Counted from the first letter of the stretch, positions 37,195 to 45,574 are shown. The stretch is 64,000 bases of DNA from Roseofilum casamattae BLCC-M143 (GCF_030068455.1 NZ_JAQOSQ010000001.1:490030-554029), one strand, 5' to 3'. The notes: generated by a model from the letters alone, not told the origin. Program-made: numbers and translations.

Positions 37195-38405
37195 TAGCGT
37201 TGGACTCTGGGCAAGCGGTGCTTAAAACTACACAAAATTTCCCAAGAAATTGTTCCTAGGATTTCCGCCCAATCATCTGCCGTAAACTGTAATGTGCCAT
37301 CTTGTCCGAGCAAGGTGACTACTTCGCCGACGCGCAGGTTGGGTAGATGGCTGACATCGAGCATGAGCTGATCCATGGTAATGGCGCCAATTTGCGAGAC
37401 GCGCTGTCCTCGGATAGCCACTTCCAGTTTGTTCGACAAGTTGCGCGGAACGCCATCGGCATACCCAATACCAACGACGGCAATGGTCATATCTTGGGGA
37501 GCCACGAACTGATAGCCATAGCTCACGCCAGATCCAGCAGTAATCGATTTAACTTGAGTCACTCGTGCTTTCACTTGCATTACCGGTTGCAGGTCGATCG
37601 CCCCTTCCAGATGAGGAGCGGGGGCAAGTCCGTAGGTGGCTAGTCCAACGCGCACCATATCGTAATGATAGGCGCGATCGCATAAGGTGGCGGCAGAGTT
37701 GGCTAAATGTAATTTCGGTAACTCAATGCCCAAAGCTTGAATTTTGGCGATCGCCTCTCGAAACCGCTGATGTTGCCGTTCCATAATCTGCGGATCGGGA
37801 CTATCGGCAGTTGCCAGGTGCGAATAAATACTGCCAATGGTTAAATGAGGTAAATTCAGGACTTGTTGCACGAACTCAGCCCCTTCTTCCCAAGAGATGC
37901 CCAACCGAGACATTCCCGTATCGAGTTTGAGATGAACGATTAATTGGCACTCTCGGGCTAGCTCTCCTAGAGTTTCCGAGAAGACTAGCGCTTGCTTGCG
38001 ACTGCATACCGTTGGTTCGAGAGACCAATGCACCAGAGCCTCAATTTGTTCCGGGGTATGCACCGCTCCTAACACCAGAATAGGGGCATTAATTCCGGCT
38101 TCTCGCAATTGTATTCCTTCCGGAATAGTCGCCACCCCCAACCAGCTCGCTCCAGAGGACAGAGCAGCTTCAGCCACCGCGATCGCTCCATGACCGTAAG
38201 CATCGGCTTTCACCACCGCCATCAGTTGACATGAAGCGTCTAAATGCTGTTTTAACTGTCGTACATTATGGGCGATCGCGTGCAGATCGATTTCCACCCA
38301 AGCCCTTTCTCGTAACGGAACTGTTGGTTTTTGCTCTGCCCAGTCCTCGATCGCAGAGCGAACTTTCGCAGACGGAATGTTTAGAGATGATTCTCGACTT
38401 CGCAT
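37194..38405 (-). CDS. alr: Alanine racemase
   Basis: A 403-residue PLP enzyme that makes D-alanine for peptidoglycan. The PLP lysine is Lys66 in VVKADAYGHGA. The C-terminal domain holds the second catalytic base Tyr in SGVSYGYQF and a conserved VGIGYADGVPR block, and RIGAITMDQLMLDV-like residues. The N-terminal 30 residues before the family start (PLRERAWVEIDLHAI) are an unusual charged extension, so the true start may be later. It is convergent with the GH13 gene. In-frame ATG at 38405. Confidence 0.93.
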   Translation of the reverse strand: MRSRESSLNIPSAKVRSAIEDWAEQKPTVPLRERAWVEIDLHAIAHNVRQLKQHLDASCQLMAVVKADAYGHGAIAVAEAALSSGASWLGVATIPEGIQLREAGINAPILVLGAVHTPEQIEALVHWSLEPTVCSRKQALVFSETLGELARECQLIVHLKLDTGMSRLGISWEEGAEFVQQVLNLPHLTIGSIYSHLATADSPDPQIMERQHQRFREAIAKIQALGIELPKLHLANSAATLCDRAYHYDMVRVGLATYGLAPAPHLEGAIDLQPVMQVKARVTQVKSITAGSGVSYGYQFVAPQDMTIAVVGIGYADGVPRNLSNKLEVAIRGQRVSQIGAITMDQLMLDVSHLPNLRVGEVVTLLGQDGTLQFTADDWAEILGTISWEILCSFKHRLPRVQR

Positions 38406-38498
38406 TACTTAATATACTCCCGCAGGCAATACCACCAGTTCTCCCATACTTTATCGGCACTTCCGGATTACGACAAGACAAACTTTGGGTTCTGGGAC

Positions 38499-39551
38499 TC
38501 AATTCAGATAACGAGATTGGGGGGAGATCGGGTCGAGAAAGTGTTTTAAAAGGCGAATTTGCTCGGCCGTTCCCATGCAAATTAGAATATCTTGCGGAAG
38601 CAATAGGGTTTCTCGCGTTGGCGGCCCGATGACCGTACCGTCCTGACGGAGAATGGCTAAGAGCAACACTCCAGAGCGCGATCGCAACTGCATTTGTTGC
38701 AAAGATTGGCCGATAAACGGACAGCGACCGGACTGAATGGCAAATTCTTCAATCAACAACGAGCGATTTTTTCCCGTAATCATGCCATCGACAAAATGCA
38801 TCACTTGCGGCCGCAAGGCTGCCGTTGCCATCTGCCGGCCGGCAGTCGTATACGGAGAGATCACCGCATCCGCACCGCCGCGACGGAGTTTCACTGCTGC
38901 TTCCTCCGAACTGACTCGGGTAATAGCGCGGATCGTTGGGTTCAGGCTTTTTGCGGATAAGACAGTATATAAATTTTTCGCATCTGAGGGCAAAGCTGCA
39001 ATCAGACAAGAAGCTTGCCCAATGCCGACTTTTTGTAAGGTATCGTCTAAGGTGGCATCGCCTTGCATGGCAACATAGTCTAAATCTTGAGCGAGTTGAA
39101 TCAGGTCTGGCAGCAGATCGACAACAACAAACCCAACCCCTTCTTGGTAAAATTCAGACGCAATATGCTGTCCGGTGCGCCCGAAACCGCAAATAATGTA
39201 GTGATCGAATAAGGTTTTCAGCACTTTTTGTTGCCGTTGAACGCGGACTCTGTCTTGAAAATAGCCTTGCAGGATAGCTTCTGTAAATCGATTGACAATA
39301 TATCCAATACTAATCACCCCAGAGAAAATTAGGGCGATGGTAAATAATTTTCCCTGGGCTTGCAGGGGTTGTACTTCGCTATACCCGACGGTGGTTAAGG
39401 TAATGATGGTCATGTAGAAGGAATCTGACAGAGACCATCCTTCTAAGATCGTATATCCGAGGGTTCCGGAGAAACAGACAAACACTAGAGCAGCTATCCC
39501 AGCCCGCAACTGCTGTCGCATTTGATGATATCGTTGTTCTATAGAAGACAC
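38499..39551 (-). CDS. Two-TM potassium-channel protein with RCK (TrkA-N/C) domains
   Basis: A 350-residue channel-type protein with a GTG start at 39551. Two transmembrane helices (about 18-40 and 67-90) flank a pore loop whose filter is TVGYS, where most K+ channels have TVGYG. Residues 115-240 are a TrkA-N Rossmann domain (HYIICGFGRTGQHIA, GDATLDDTLQKVGI) and 250-350 are a TrkA-C domain. This is the MthK/Kch-like layout, in which NAD or ions bound by the RCK ring gate the pore. The Gly-to-Ser change could alter conduction; homologues would show whether it is lineage-specific. No other K+ uptake gene is near. Confidence 0.85.
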   Translation of the reverse strand: MSSIEQRYHQMRQQLRAGIAALVFVCFSGTLGYTILEGWSLSDSFYMTIITLTTVGYSEVQPLQAQGKLFTIALIFSGVISIGYIVNRFTEAILQGYFQDRVRVQRQQKVLKTLFDHYIICGFGRTGQHIASEFYQEGVGFVVVDLLPDLIQLAQDLDYVAMQGDATLDDTLQKVGIGQASCLIAALPSDAKNLYTVLSAKSLNPTIRAITRVSSEEAAVKLRRGGADAVISPYTTAGRQMATAALRPQVMHFVDGMITGKNRSLLIEEFAIQSGRCPFIGQSLQQMQLRSRSGVLLLAILRQDGTVIGPPTRETLLLPQDILICMGTAEQIRLLKHFLDPISPQSRYLN

Positions 39552-39695
39552 GGGTACGGGGGGCGATTGGCCGAAGAGATGGAAACGAGCTGTTCGATAT
39601 TGTACTCTGTTTGTCTCAATCTCGGTCTGTTCTATCTTTACAGTCGATCGTGCGATCGAGTGGCGATCGGGATAAGGGAGATATAAAACACAGAG

Positions 39696-41285
39696 GCACA
39701 GAGATCGATTAGGGATTTGGGCCGATTTAAACCTTCTTCAATTTCAGATATCATATTTGCATCTTCAGCTTTGTTTCAATCCCTCATAGGGATTTAGGTG
39801 GATTTAAACATTCGTCGTTCCTTCCAAGTTCATTTAATCCAGCAATCCCTTGTTTCAATCCCTCATAGGGATTTAGGTGGATTTAAACAATTGTCACTCG
39901 ACCGATCGCATACTGATCGATCAAGTTTCAATCCCTCATAGGGATTTAGGTGGATTTAAACCTTGTCCCAGGAGGAACCGGAGTAACACCAAACCGGGTT
40001 TCAATCCCTCATAGGGATTTAGGTGGATTTAAACTTCATAGCACATTCTTCATCTTCTCGGCGATCGCCAACTATCAGTTTCAATCCCTCATAGGGATTT
40101 AGGTGGATTTAAACCGAGTTTATTCTCCAAAATGGCGATCGCCTCTACAAGTTTCAATCCCTCATAGGGATTTAGGTGGATTTAAACGAGACATCTTCCT
40201 GGAGATGATCGAGATTGAAATTGTTTCAATCCCTCATAGGGATTTAGGTGGATTTAAACAGAACGCTGCATTTCTTACACCTGCCTGCTCCATGTTTCAA
40301 TCCCTCATAGGGATTTAGGTGGATTTAAACTTTCAAATTCATTATATTTCCTTTCTAAGCAAAGTTTCAATCCCTCATAGGGATTTAGGTGGATTTAAAC
40401 CATACTCGCAAGAGTCCCCACCACCACCACCGGGTTTCAATCCCTCATAGGGATTTAGGTGGATTTAAACCGAGATCGAGGATGATGGTCAACTGACCAT
40501 TTTCGTTTCAATCCCTCATAGGGATTTAGGTGGATTTAAACTCATCTAAAGATTTAAATTGAGATTTACATATAGGTTTCAATCCCTCATAGGGATTTAG
40601 GTGGATTTAAACTCAATCCAATAATCAATTTCGCGATCGAGGAACGCCGCAGTTTCAATCCCTCATAGGGATTTAGGTGGATTTAAACTTGGAGGAAATC
40701 CAGACATCATTCATGCAATAGGTACAGTTTCAATCCCTCATAGGGATTTAGGTGGATTTAAACTCCGGCAACCGTATCTCCAGGGTTCAGAGTTGTCTGG
40801 GTTTCAATCCCTCATAGGGATTTAGGTGGATTTAAACTCTAAGGAAAGGCGCTCCAAAGTGTCCGCTAGAGTTTCAATCCCTCATAGGGATTTAGGTGGA
40901 TTTAAACTCTTCTTCGGCGCGATCGCCCCCGTTTATCTGCGCGTTTCAATCCCTCATAGGGATTTAGGTGGATTTAAACTCGCGATCGCTATCGCGTCCG
41001 CATTCAAAAGGGGAAGAGTTTCAATCCCTCATAGGGATTTAGGTGGATTTAAACTATCTGATGAGCTTCCAGCTCTAATCAAAGGGCAGAATCAGTATCG
41101 GTCGGGTTTCAATCCCTCATAGGGATTTAGGTGGATTTAAACCGAAAAAGCGTGGGGGGTCGCTTTCACCTAGTGATGTTTCAATCCCTCATAGGGATTT
41201 AGGTGGATTTAAACTGTAGCCAAAATGATTGAAGAGGAAGAGATTCCTGTTTCAATCCCTCATAGGGATTTAGGTGGATTTAAAC
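39696..41285 (-). CRISPR. Type I-D CRISPR array: 21 identical 37-nt repeats plus one decayed repeat
   Basis: Identical 37-nt repeats start at 39773, 39852, 39925, 39998, 40078, 40151, 40223, 40294, 40364, 40434, 40505, 40576, 40652, 40727, 40801, 40871, 40943, 41018, 41106, 41178 and 41249. Plus-strand repeats begin GTTTCAATCCCTCATAGGG and end GGTGGATTTAAAC. Read on the minus strand they end GATTGAAAC, the classical 8-nt crRNA handle, so the array is transcribed leftwards, away from cas2. At 39696-39732 a decayed repeat matches only its last 23 bases (20 of 23), the usual leader-distal end. Spacers are 33-43 nt except one of 51 nt (41055-41105). Repeat identity over 20 units implies activity until recently. 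Confidence 0.98.
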
Positions 41286-41348
41286 CGCTTGCCTCTGAGA
41301 CCTTTACTGTATTTGGTTTTCAAGGTACATTTCCGACGCACAGCTCTA

Positions 41349-41377
41349 ATCATAGATCTCTGAGAGGTAAAACGCAA
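41349..41377 (-). promoter_or_regulatory. Candidate pre-crRNA promoter
   Basis: On the minus strand TTGCGT (41377-41372) and TATGAT (41354-41349) are separated by 17 bp. Transcription would start about 41342, giving a leader RNA of roughly 57 nt before the first repeat. Confidence 0.6.
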
Positions 41378-41410
41378 GCCAAAATCGCTGAAACCCTTGC
41401 CCTGTCTACT

Positions 41411-41510
41411 CCGACGCTACCTTGAGACTCGAAACCGCTGCAACTCCGATGGGGAAAGCGATACAGCGGTTATGAACTCGGGGGCAATTTTCACACCCCC
41501 CTAGCGTCGG
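41411..41510. repeat. Nested inverted repeats in the leader
   Basis: CCGACGCTA (41411-41419) pairs with TAGCGTCGG (41502-41510), and inside it AACCGCTG (41433-41440) pairs with CAGCGGTT (41464-41471). GGGGG and CCCCC near 41480-41500 add another. The arms enclose a large stem-loop between cas2 and the promoter. Confidence 0.7.
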
Positions 41511-41515
41511 ATTTT

Positions 41516-41788
41516 TCAGGCGAAGAAGATAGATTCATCGCGGGGTTGTTCTCCGCCAATGCGTTCTACTTTACCCTGGCAACAGGCGCAGAGGAAGTAG
41601 AAGCGAACGCTATCCGTGTCGGGTTTAATTGCTTTATTCAGTCGCTGGCGCAGTTTGGCATATTGGGTATCGTTTAAATTGCATTCAAAGACGCTGTATT
41701 GCATCCATTGTCCGTAAGATTTGAGGATTTTGTGAATGCGGGTGCGTCGTTTGTCTTCGGGGATGTCGTAGCTGATGACGATAAACAT
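41516..41788 (-). CDS. cas2: CRISPR-associated endoribonuclease Cas2
   Basis: A 90-residue ferredoxin-fold protein that forms the core of the Cas1-Cas2 spacer integration complex. The N-terminal strand FIVISYDIPEDKRRTRIHKIL carries the conserved Asp; the segment QYSVFECNL and the C-terminal FYFLCACCQGKVERIG complete the fold. Its start (41788) lies 8 bp after the cas1 stop, so cas1-cas2 are co-transcribed. The leader begins at its stop codon. Confidence 0.96.
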   Translation of the reverse strand: MFIVISYDIPEDKRRTRIHKILKSYGQWMQYSVFECNLNDTQYAKLRQRLNKAIKPDTDSVRFYFLCACCQGKVERIGGEQPRDESIFFA

Positions 41789-41796
41789 GGGTGGAG

Positions 41797-42798
41797 TTAT
41801 TGGAGTACGAGGGGAGGATATTGTTCGGTTTCGCCCATGAGGTATTTACCCAGAAGGCGAGCTTGGATTTCAAAGGCTTCTTGGTAGGTGCATTTGGTTT
41901 TCAGGACAGGGTGTTTGAATGAGGATAATTTTTTTTCTTGATAGCAGCGCAGGAAGGTTTTGAGGGCGCTCGGAGCGAGGGAAACTTCGTTGCTGATGGG
42001 TTGGTACTGAAAGTCACCGGGACTGAGGGCGTTGCGGTTGAGGGTTTCGAGAACCATGCTATCGACGACTAAGGGGCGAAATTCTTCCATGAGGTCGAGG
42101 GCGAGAGCGGGACGGCCGTAGTGTTTGACGTGGAGATAGCCGAGGTAGGGGTCGAAACCGACGATGTTGACGGCGCTTTGGATGTCGTGGCGCAGGAGGG
42201 CATAGCCGAGGCTGAGGAGGGAGTTGACGGGGTCGGTTGGGGGGCGGCGGTTGCGGGTGGTGAAGGTGAAGTCTGGGTTTTGGATGAGTTGGTTGAAGCA
42301 ACGGAAGTAGGCGGCGCTTCCCGCTCCTTCGAGTCCTCGGAGAGAGTTGATGGTGTCGGTGCTGGCAATGGCGGCTACAATATCTTTGAGCTGTTGAATT
42401 TCTTTGCTCAGATCCAAGTTAGCTCGTCGCGATCGCCGTTGTAGGGAAATGCGGTAGTTTTTCAGTTTGCCGCGCACGAAGGCTTTCACTACATGAATGG
42501 CTTGCGGGGTGTTGCCGTCGGCAGCCCATTGATGTTGGCGAAGAAAGATGTTTTTTCGCATTTCGGGTTCGAGAGTGCCGCGATATTTTCCGGTAGAGGT
42601 GAGGAAGGTAAAGGGTATGCGGCGATCGAGGAGTTCTTGCACGAGGGCGGGGGAAAAGTTGGCTTGTCCGAGGACGACGACTCCTTCAAGTTTAATTAGG
42701 GGAATGTCGAGAATTTTCTGTTTTTCGACTTTAACGTGAATGCGTTCGTCTACTTTGCCGATGAAGGCATTTTCTTGGGTGACATAGAGGGTTCCCAT
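41797..42798 (-). CDS. cas1: CRISPR-associated integrase Cas1
   Basis: A 333-residue integrase. The real start is ATG 42798 (MGTLYVTQENAFIGK), preceded by GGAG at a good distance; the frame continues 73 codons upstream inside the cas4 gene but that part is low-complexity and not Cas1-like. Conserved blocks are the beta-domain (IPLIKLEGVVVLG, RRIPFTFLTSTGKYRG) and the alpha-domain with SLLSLGYALLRHDIQSA, the Glu/His/Asp metal ligands lying in GLEGAGSAAYF, VKHYGRPALALDLMEEFRPLV and neighbouring segments. It follows cas4 by 43 bp and overlaps none. Confidence 0.95.
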   Translation of the reverse strand: MGTLYVTQENAFIGKVDERIHVKVEKQKILDIPLIKLEGVVVLGQANFSPALVQELLDRRIPFTFLTSTGKYRGTLEPEMRKNIFLRQHQWAADGNTPQAIHVVKAFVRGKLKNYRISLQRRSRRANLDLSKEIQQLKDIVAAIASTDTINSLRGLEGAGSAAYFRCFNQLIQNPDFTFTTRNRRPPTDPVNSLLSLGYALLRHDIQSAVNIVGFDPYLGYLHVKHYGRPALALDLMEEFRPLVVDSMVLETLNRNALSPGDFQYQPISNEVSLAPSALKTFLRCYQEKKLSSFKHPVLKTKCTYQEAFEIQARLLGKYLMGETEQYPPLVLQ

Positions 42799-42841
42799 GG
42801 CGGTTTCTCCGAATGATGATGGGTTGGCGAATAAAGCTGAA

Positions 42842-43435
42842 TTAGGTAATTTCTTGATAGGTTTTGAGTTTTTTGATGGTTTGCGGCAAACAGGCGCTGT
42901 AGAGGCTGCATCCACGGCATCTGGGGCTATATTTGGGTGGGGGAATGCGATCGCCGGAAAGTAGGGTTTTGATGGCTTTGATGGTGGCGATCGCTTTTTG
43001 TCGTAAGGGTTCGTCAATGGCGATCGCGTGGCGTTGGTGAGATTGAGCGTAGTACACGAAGCCTTGGGTAACTGCAGTGCCGGTCATTTCTTCGAGACAC
43101 AAGGCTTGCGCGCAAACTTGTAGGGCATCATTGTCATGGTCGCCGGTTTTTCCACGCTTGTATTCGACGGGATAAAGTTTTCCGTTTTGGGCTTCAATTA
43201 AATCGGATTTTCCAATTAAGTTATAGCGTTCTGACTTGAGCCAAATGGCTCGTACTTGCCAGGTATCGTCGCGCATTTCTTGACCGATTGTATGAACGCG
43301 ATCGTGCAGTGTTGTCCCTTCAATAGTGTAAGCATTATCAGTAAATTCTCCGGCACAAAACATCCGCCAACAACGATGGGGACAATAAGCATATTGATTG
43401 AGAGCAGAAATAGGAATTTCAGTATTCATGGGCAT
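42842..43435 (-). CDS. cas4: CRISPR-associated exonuclease Cas4
   Basis: A 197-residue RecB-family nuclease with an iron-sulphur cluster that trims prespacers for PAM-dependent integration. Cysteines in YCPHRCWRMF and CRGCSLYSAC form the FeS ligands. The RecB motifs are seen in GKSDLIEAQNGKLYPVEYKRGK (Asp and Glu-x-Lys) and in DALQVCAQALCLEE. Start: ATG 43435 or 43429 (two codons apart). It is separated from cas6 by 70 bp holding a REP-like hairpin (43452-43505). Confidence 0.93.
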   Translation of the reverse strand: MPMNTEIPISALNQYAYCPHRCWRMFCAGEFTDNAYTIEGTTLHDRVHTIGQEMRDDTWQVRAIWLKSERYNLIGKSDLIEAQNGKLYPVEYKRGKTGDHDNDALQVCAQALCLEEMTGTAVTQGFVYYAQSHQRHAIAIDEPLRQKAIATIKAIKTLLSGDRIPPPKYSPRCRGCSLYSACLPQTIKKLKTYQEIT

Positions 43436-43451
43436 AGTTGATGTTAGGTAG

Positions 43452-43505
43452 GGGCGGGTTTAGCTAAATTTGGGTGGGAAAGCGAAATAACTGGTAAACC
43501 CGCCC
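43452..43505. repeat. REP-like hairpin between cas6 and cas4
   Basis: GGGCGGGTTTA (43452-43462) and TAAACCCGCCC (43495-43505) are perfect 11-bp arms around a 32-nt loop; the pairing extends a few bases outward with one G-U. The element abuts the cas6 stop. A degenerate relative lies between cas10d and csc2 (47463-47522). The GTAGGGGCGGGTTT type is a dispersed repeat in cyanobacteria. Confidence 0.85.
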
Positions 43506-44324
43506 TTACAGATCGCGAGAAATCCGCCTCGCCATGCCCATTCCCATGGGGGTTTTGCGTCCGATACCGCTGTAGAGGGCATAGTTGGCGAGGAGGTTTA
43601 AGTGTTTGATGGTGGTGGGATTAGAGTCACCGAGAAGTCGGAAGGCAATCTCGCCAATGGAGCCAATAAATTTACTCTGTTTGTCGGCAACCATGGCGGT
43701 TTGGATATTGAAAAAACTGGGAAATAAAGTGTCGAGATCGAGTCGGGGAATCTCGATATTGCTATATTTGTTCCAGCGTTGGCGCAGACTGGCAAAAATG
43801 CGATCGCCGTTGGGAAGTGCGGTATCATATTCACCTTGGCGGAAGGCGGTGGGGGTGGCGAGACGGAAGCGAAACGCGCGATCGCGATCGGATGCTTCGT
43901 CGTAGAGTTGCCTGTAGGACGAGGAGTTTGCCCAAGGGTGGGTGGATTGGGGGGTAGCAAGGATGCTGGTAATATTTAGATCGGCGGGACCTAAGTGCCA
44001 GGGTTTATTCGGGTTGAGGTTGAGCCACAGTTGCGTTAGTTTGCTAAAGAGTGCATCGTCGAGGAGCGATATCCGCCACCAGCAGGGGGTTGCAGCGGGT
44101 ATAGGGTACTGGTGTTCGTAGCGCAACGGTTTACCGGGGTGATAGTTTTGCAAGGGCGAGAGGGTGAAGGCTTTGTCGCTGTGGGAGTGGTGCAGGCGAT
44201 CGCCGAGATTGCGATCTACGGAGCTAACGAGGTTGAGGAAGAGGGCGTGCAGGTGCCTTCCGCTCAGGTATCCTACGGGGATGGGGGCGAGGGGGGTGAG
44301 GTTGAGAACGAGGCTGTAGGGCAT
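43506..44324 (-). CDS. cas6: CRISPR pre-crRNA processing nuclease Cas6
   Basis: A 272-residue protein with a RAMP-type double ferredoxin-like fold. The C-terminal Gly-rich loop LYSGIGRKTPMGMGMARRI is diagnostic of Cas6 and contacts the repeat RNA. The N-terminal part (PIPVGYLSGRHLHALFL) is the expected first RAMP domain, with His24 or nearby as a candidate catalytic base. It cuts the 37-nt repeat to give the GATTGAAAC handle. ATG start at 44324 lies 20 bp after the preceding gene, in an AT-rich repeat. Confidence 0.92.
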   Translation of the reverse strand: MPYSLVLNLTPLAPIPVGYLSGRHLHALFLNLVSSVDRNLGDRLHHSHSDKAFTLSPLQNYHPGKPLRYEHQYPIPAATPCWWRISLLDDALFSKLTQLWLNLNPNKPWHLGPADLNITSILATPQSTHPWANSSSYRQLYDEASDRDRAFRFRLATPTAFRQGEYDTALPNGDRIFASLRQRWNKYSNIEIPRLDLDTLFPSFFNIQTAMVADKQSKFIGSIGEIAFRLLGDSNPTTIKHLNLLANYALYSGIGRKTPMGMGMARRISRDL

Positions 44325-44346
44325 TTTAATTAATAATTAATAATTA
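44325..44346. repeat. AT-rich repeat in the gap before cas6
   Basis: TTTAATTAATAATTAATAATTA fills the 19-bp gap between the second PD-(D/E)XK gene and cas6, and the upstream gene's stop codon lies within it. Confidence 0.6.
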
Positions 44347-44949
44347 GGTTATGAGGGTGCGAATGAGAATACGTAGGAGGGGTTCTAGGTCTTCCAAAAC
44401 TCGATAGCTGTCTAATCCTTCTTGGAAGTGCTTTTGTTCCCGATCTAATTTGCCAAATTTCCAGATAAAGCCGGTAGTCACTGCACCAATTAAGATCGGA
44501 TTATCTGGCGTTTTTTCCCAGCGATCGAGGGCAATCATTTCTGCTACTAGTTGCGTGAATCCATAAGTCAGATCTTCTTTCTTAGCTTCGATCACTAATA
44601 ACTGACTTTCAGTTTTGAGCAAGTAATCAAGGATTCCTTGCAGTTGTATAACTTTTAATGGGTGTTCAATGCGTAGCGAGGCTTTAGTATAATGAATTAA
44701 GTCTAAAACAACTTGGGAAATCAAAACTTCTCGACGGGAAGCTTCCGTCGTTAAGGTGACGTAGGGCAACACTTCTTCAATCGATAAACGTCGCTGTTGC
44801 AAGCGATCTAGTTCTCCATCATATTGAGGTAAGTTTAGACGCGATCGCTCTAGGGAATAGCCAAATTCTTCTGCTAAATCTTGGGGAGCGATTTTGAGAT
44901 CGAAGATTTGGCTAAACGTATAAGTTTGATTTGGTTCTAATGTTGGCAT
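44344..44949 (-). CDS. PD-(D/E)XK-like protein, paralogue B
   Basis: A 201-residue protein with no trusted family name. It carries a nuclease-like motif: Asp108 in GILDYLL, Glu121 and Lys123 in VIEAKKEDL, and a downstream Gln in TQLVAEMIALDRWE, matching the D-(E)xK core of PD-(D/E)XK phosphodiesterases. The N-terminus shares YTFSQIFDL and LPQYDGELDR with its neighbour. Both lie between csc1 and cas6 on the same strand, so they travel with the effector genes. Possible roles are DNA cleavage, ring-nuclease-like functions or a transferred restriction-type enzyme; none is shown. Start ATG 44949. Confidence 0.7.
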   Translation of the reverse strand: MPTLEPNQTYTFSQIFDLKIAPQDLAEEFGYSLERSRLNLPQYDGELDRLQQRRLSIEEVLPYVTLTTEASRREVLISQVVLDLIHYTKASLRIEHPLKVIQLQGILDYLLKTESQLLVIEAKKEDLTYGFTQLVAEMIALDRWEKTPDNPILIGAVTTGFIWKFGKLDREQKHFQEGLDSYRVLEDLEPLLRILIRTLIT

Positions 44950-44965
44950 GATCTGATATTTTGTT

Positions 44966-45574
44966 TTAGGGATTTAAAGTGCGAATTAAAATCCGCAGGA
45001 CGGTTTCAAGGTCTTCAGGAACTCGATAGGAATTCAACCCTTGTTGAATTCTTTTCGTGGTTCGATCTAGGGTAGCAAATTCCCAGATTTTTCCGGTAGT
45101 TATTGCCCCGATTAAGTGGGTGCGATTGCTGCTGTTTTCCCATCTATCTAAGGCAATGAGTTCTGCCACTAGTTGCGTCAAGCCATAATCTAAGTCTTCT
45201 TTTTTTGCTTCGACAACGAGCAAGCTATCTTGGCTCTCAAGCAAGTAATCCAAGGTTCCTTGTAGTTGTCTGGTAACTTGAATTGGATATTCAATTTTTA
45301 ATTCTGATTTGGTATAATAAACTAAATCCAAAAGTAAAGGAGAAATAAGAATTTCGCGCCGTGCCGTTTCAGTGGATAAGCTGACGTAGGGTAAGGCTTC
45401 TGTAATGCGCGATCGCGTTTGTTCGATGCGATCGAGTTCGCCATCATATTGAGGTAAGTTTAACCAGGATCTCTGCAACTGATAACCAAACTCTCTTGCT
45501 AAGTCTTTGGCTTCAATTCTCAAGGAAAAGATTTGGCTGAATGTGTAATTGCGATCGGGTTGTAAGATGGACAT
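44966..45574 (-). CDS. PD-(D/E)XK-like protein, paralogue A
   Basis: A 202-residue relative of the 44344-44949 gene with roughly 60 per cent identity judged by eye. Motif residues are Asp109 (GTLDYLL), Glu122 and Lys124 (VVEAKKEDL) and Gln134 (TQLVAELIALDRWE). ATG 45574 is chosen because GGAG lies 9 bases upstream; the frame could extend ten codons upstream. It starts 84 bp after the csc1 stop and ends 17 bp before paralogue B. Tandem duplication followed by divergence is evident, with both copies keeping the putative catalytic residues. Confidence 0.7.
   Translation of the reverse strand: MSILQPDRNYTFSQIFSLRIEAKDLAREFGYQLQRSWLNLPQYDGELDRIEQTRSRITEALPYVSLSTETARREILISPLLLDLVYYTKSELKIEYPIQVTRQLQGTLDYLLESQDSLLVVEAKKEDLDYGLTQLVAELIALDRWENSSNRTHLIGAITTGKIWEFATLDRTTKRIQQGLNSYRVPEDLETVLRILIRTLNP

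Larger units (their letters stand above)
41286..41515 (-). promoter_or_regulatory. CRISPR leader
   Basis: The 230 bp between cas2 and the first (leader-proximal) repeat at 41249-41285 contain no gene. They hold a promoter-like element on the minus strand and nested inverted repeats. Position and orientation fit a leader where new spacers are added. Confidence 0.75.

Noticed and set aside
40103..41425. Open frames rich in VSIPHRDLGGFK repeats
   Set aside because: They are translations of the CRISPR repeat on the wrong strand and depend on spacers; no start context.
42059..42368. Minus-strand Pro-rich frames within cas1
   Set aside because: Frame shadows with biased composition; Cas1 motifs are in another frame.
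42799..43017. N-terminal extension of cas1 (73 codons)
   Set aside because: Low-complexity sequence overlapping cas4; Cas1 proteins begin at the MGTLYV start.
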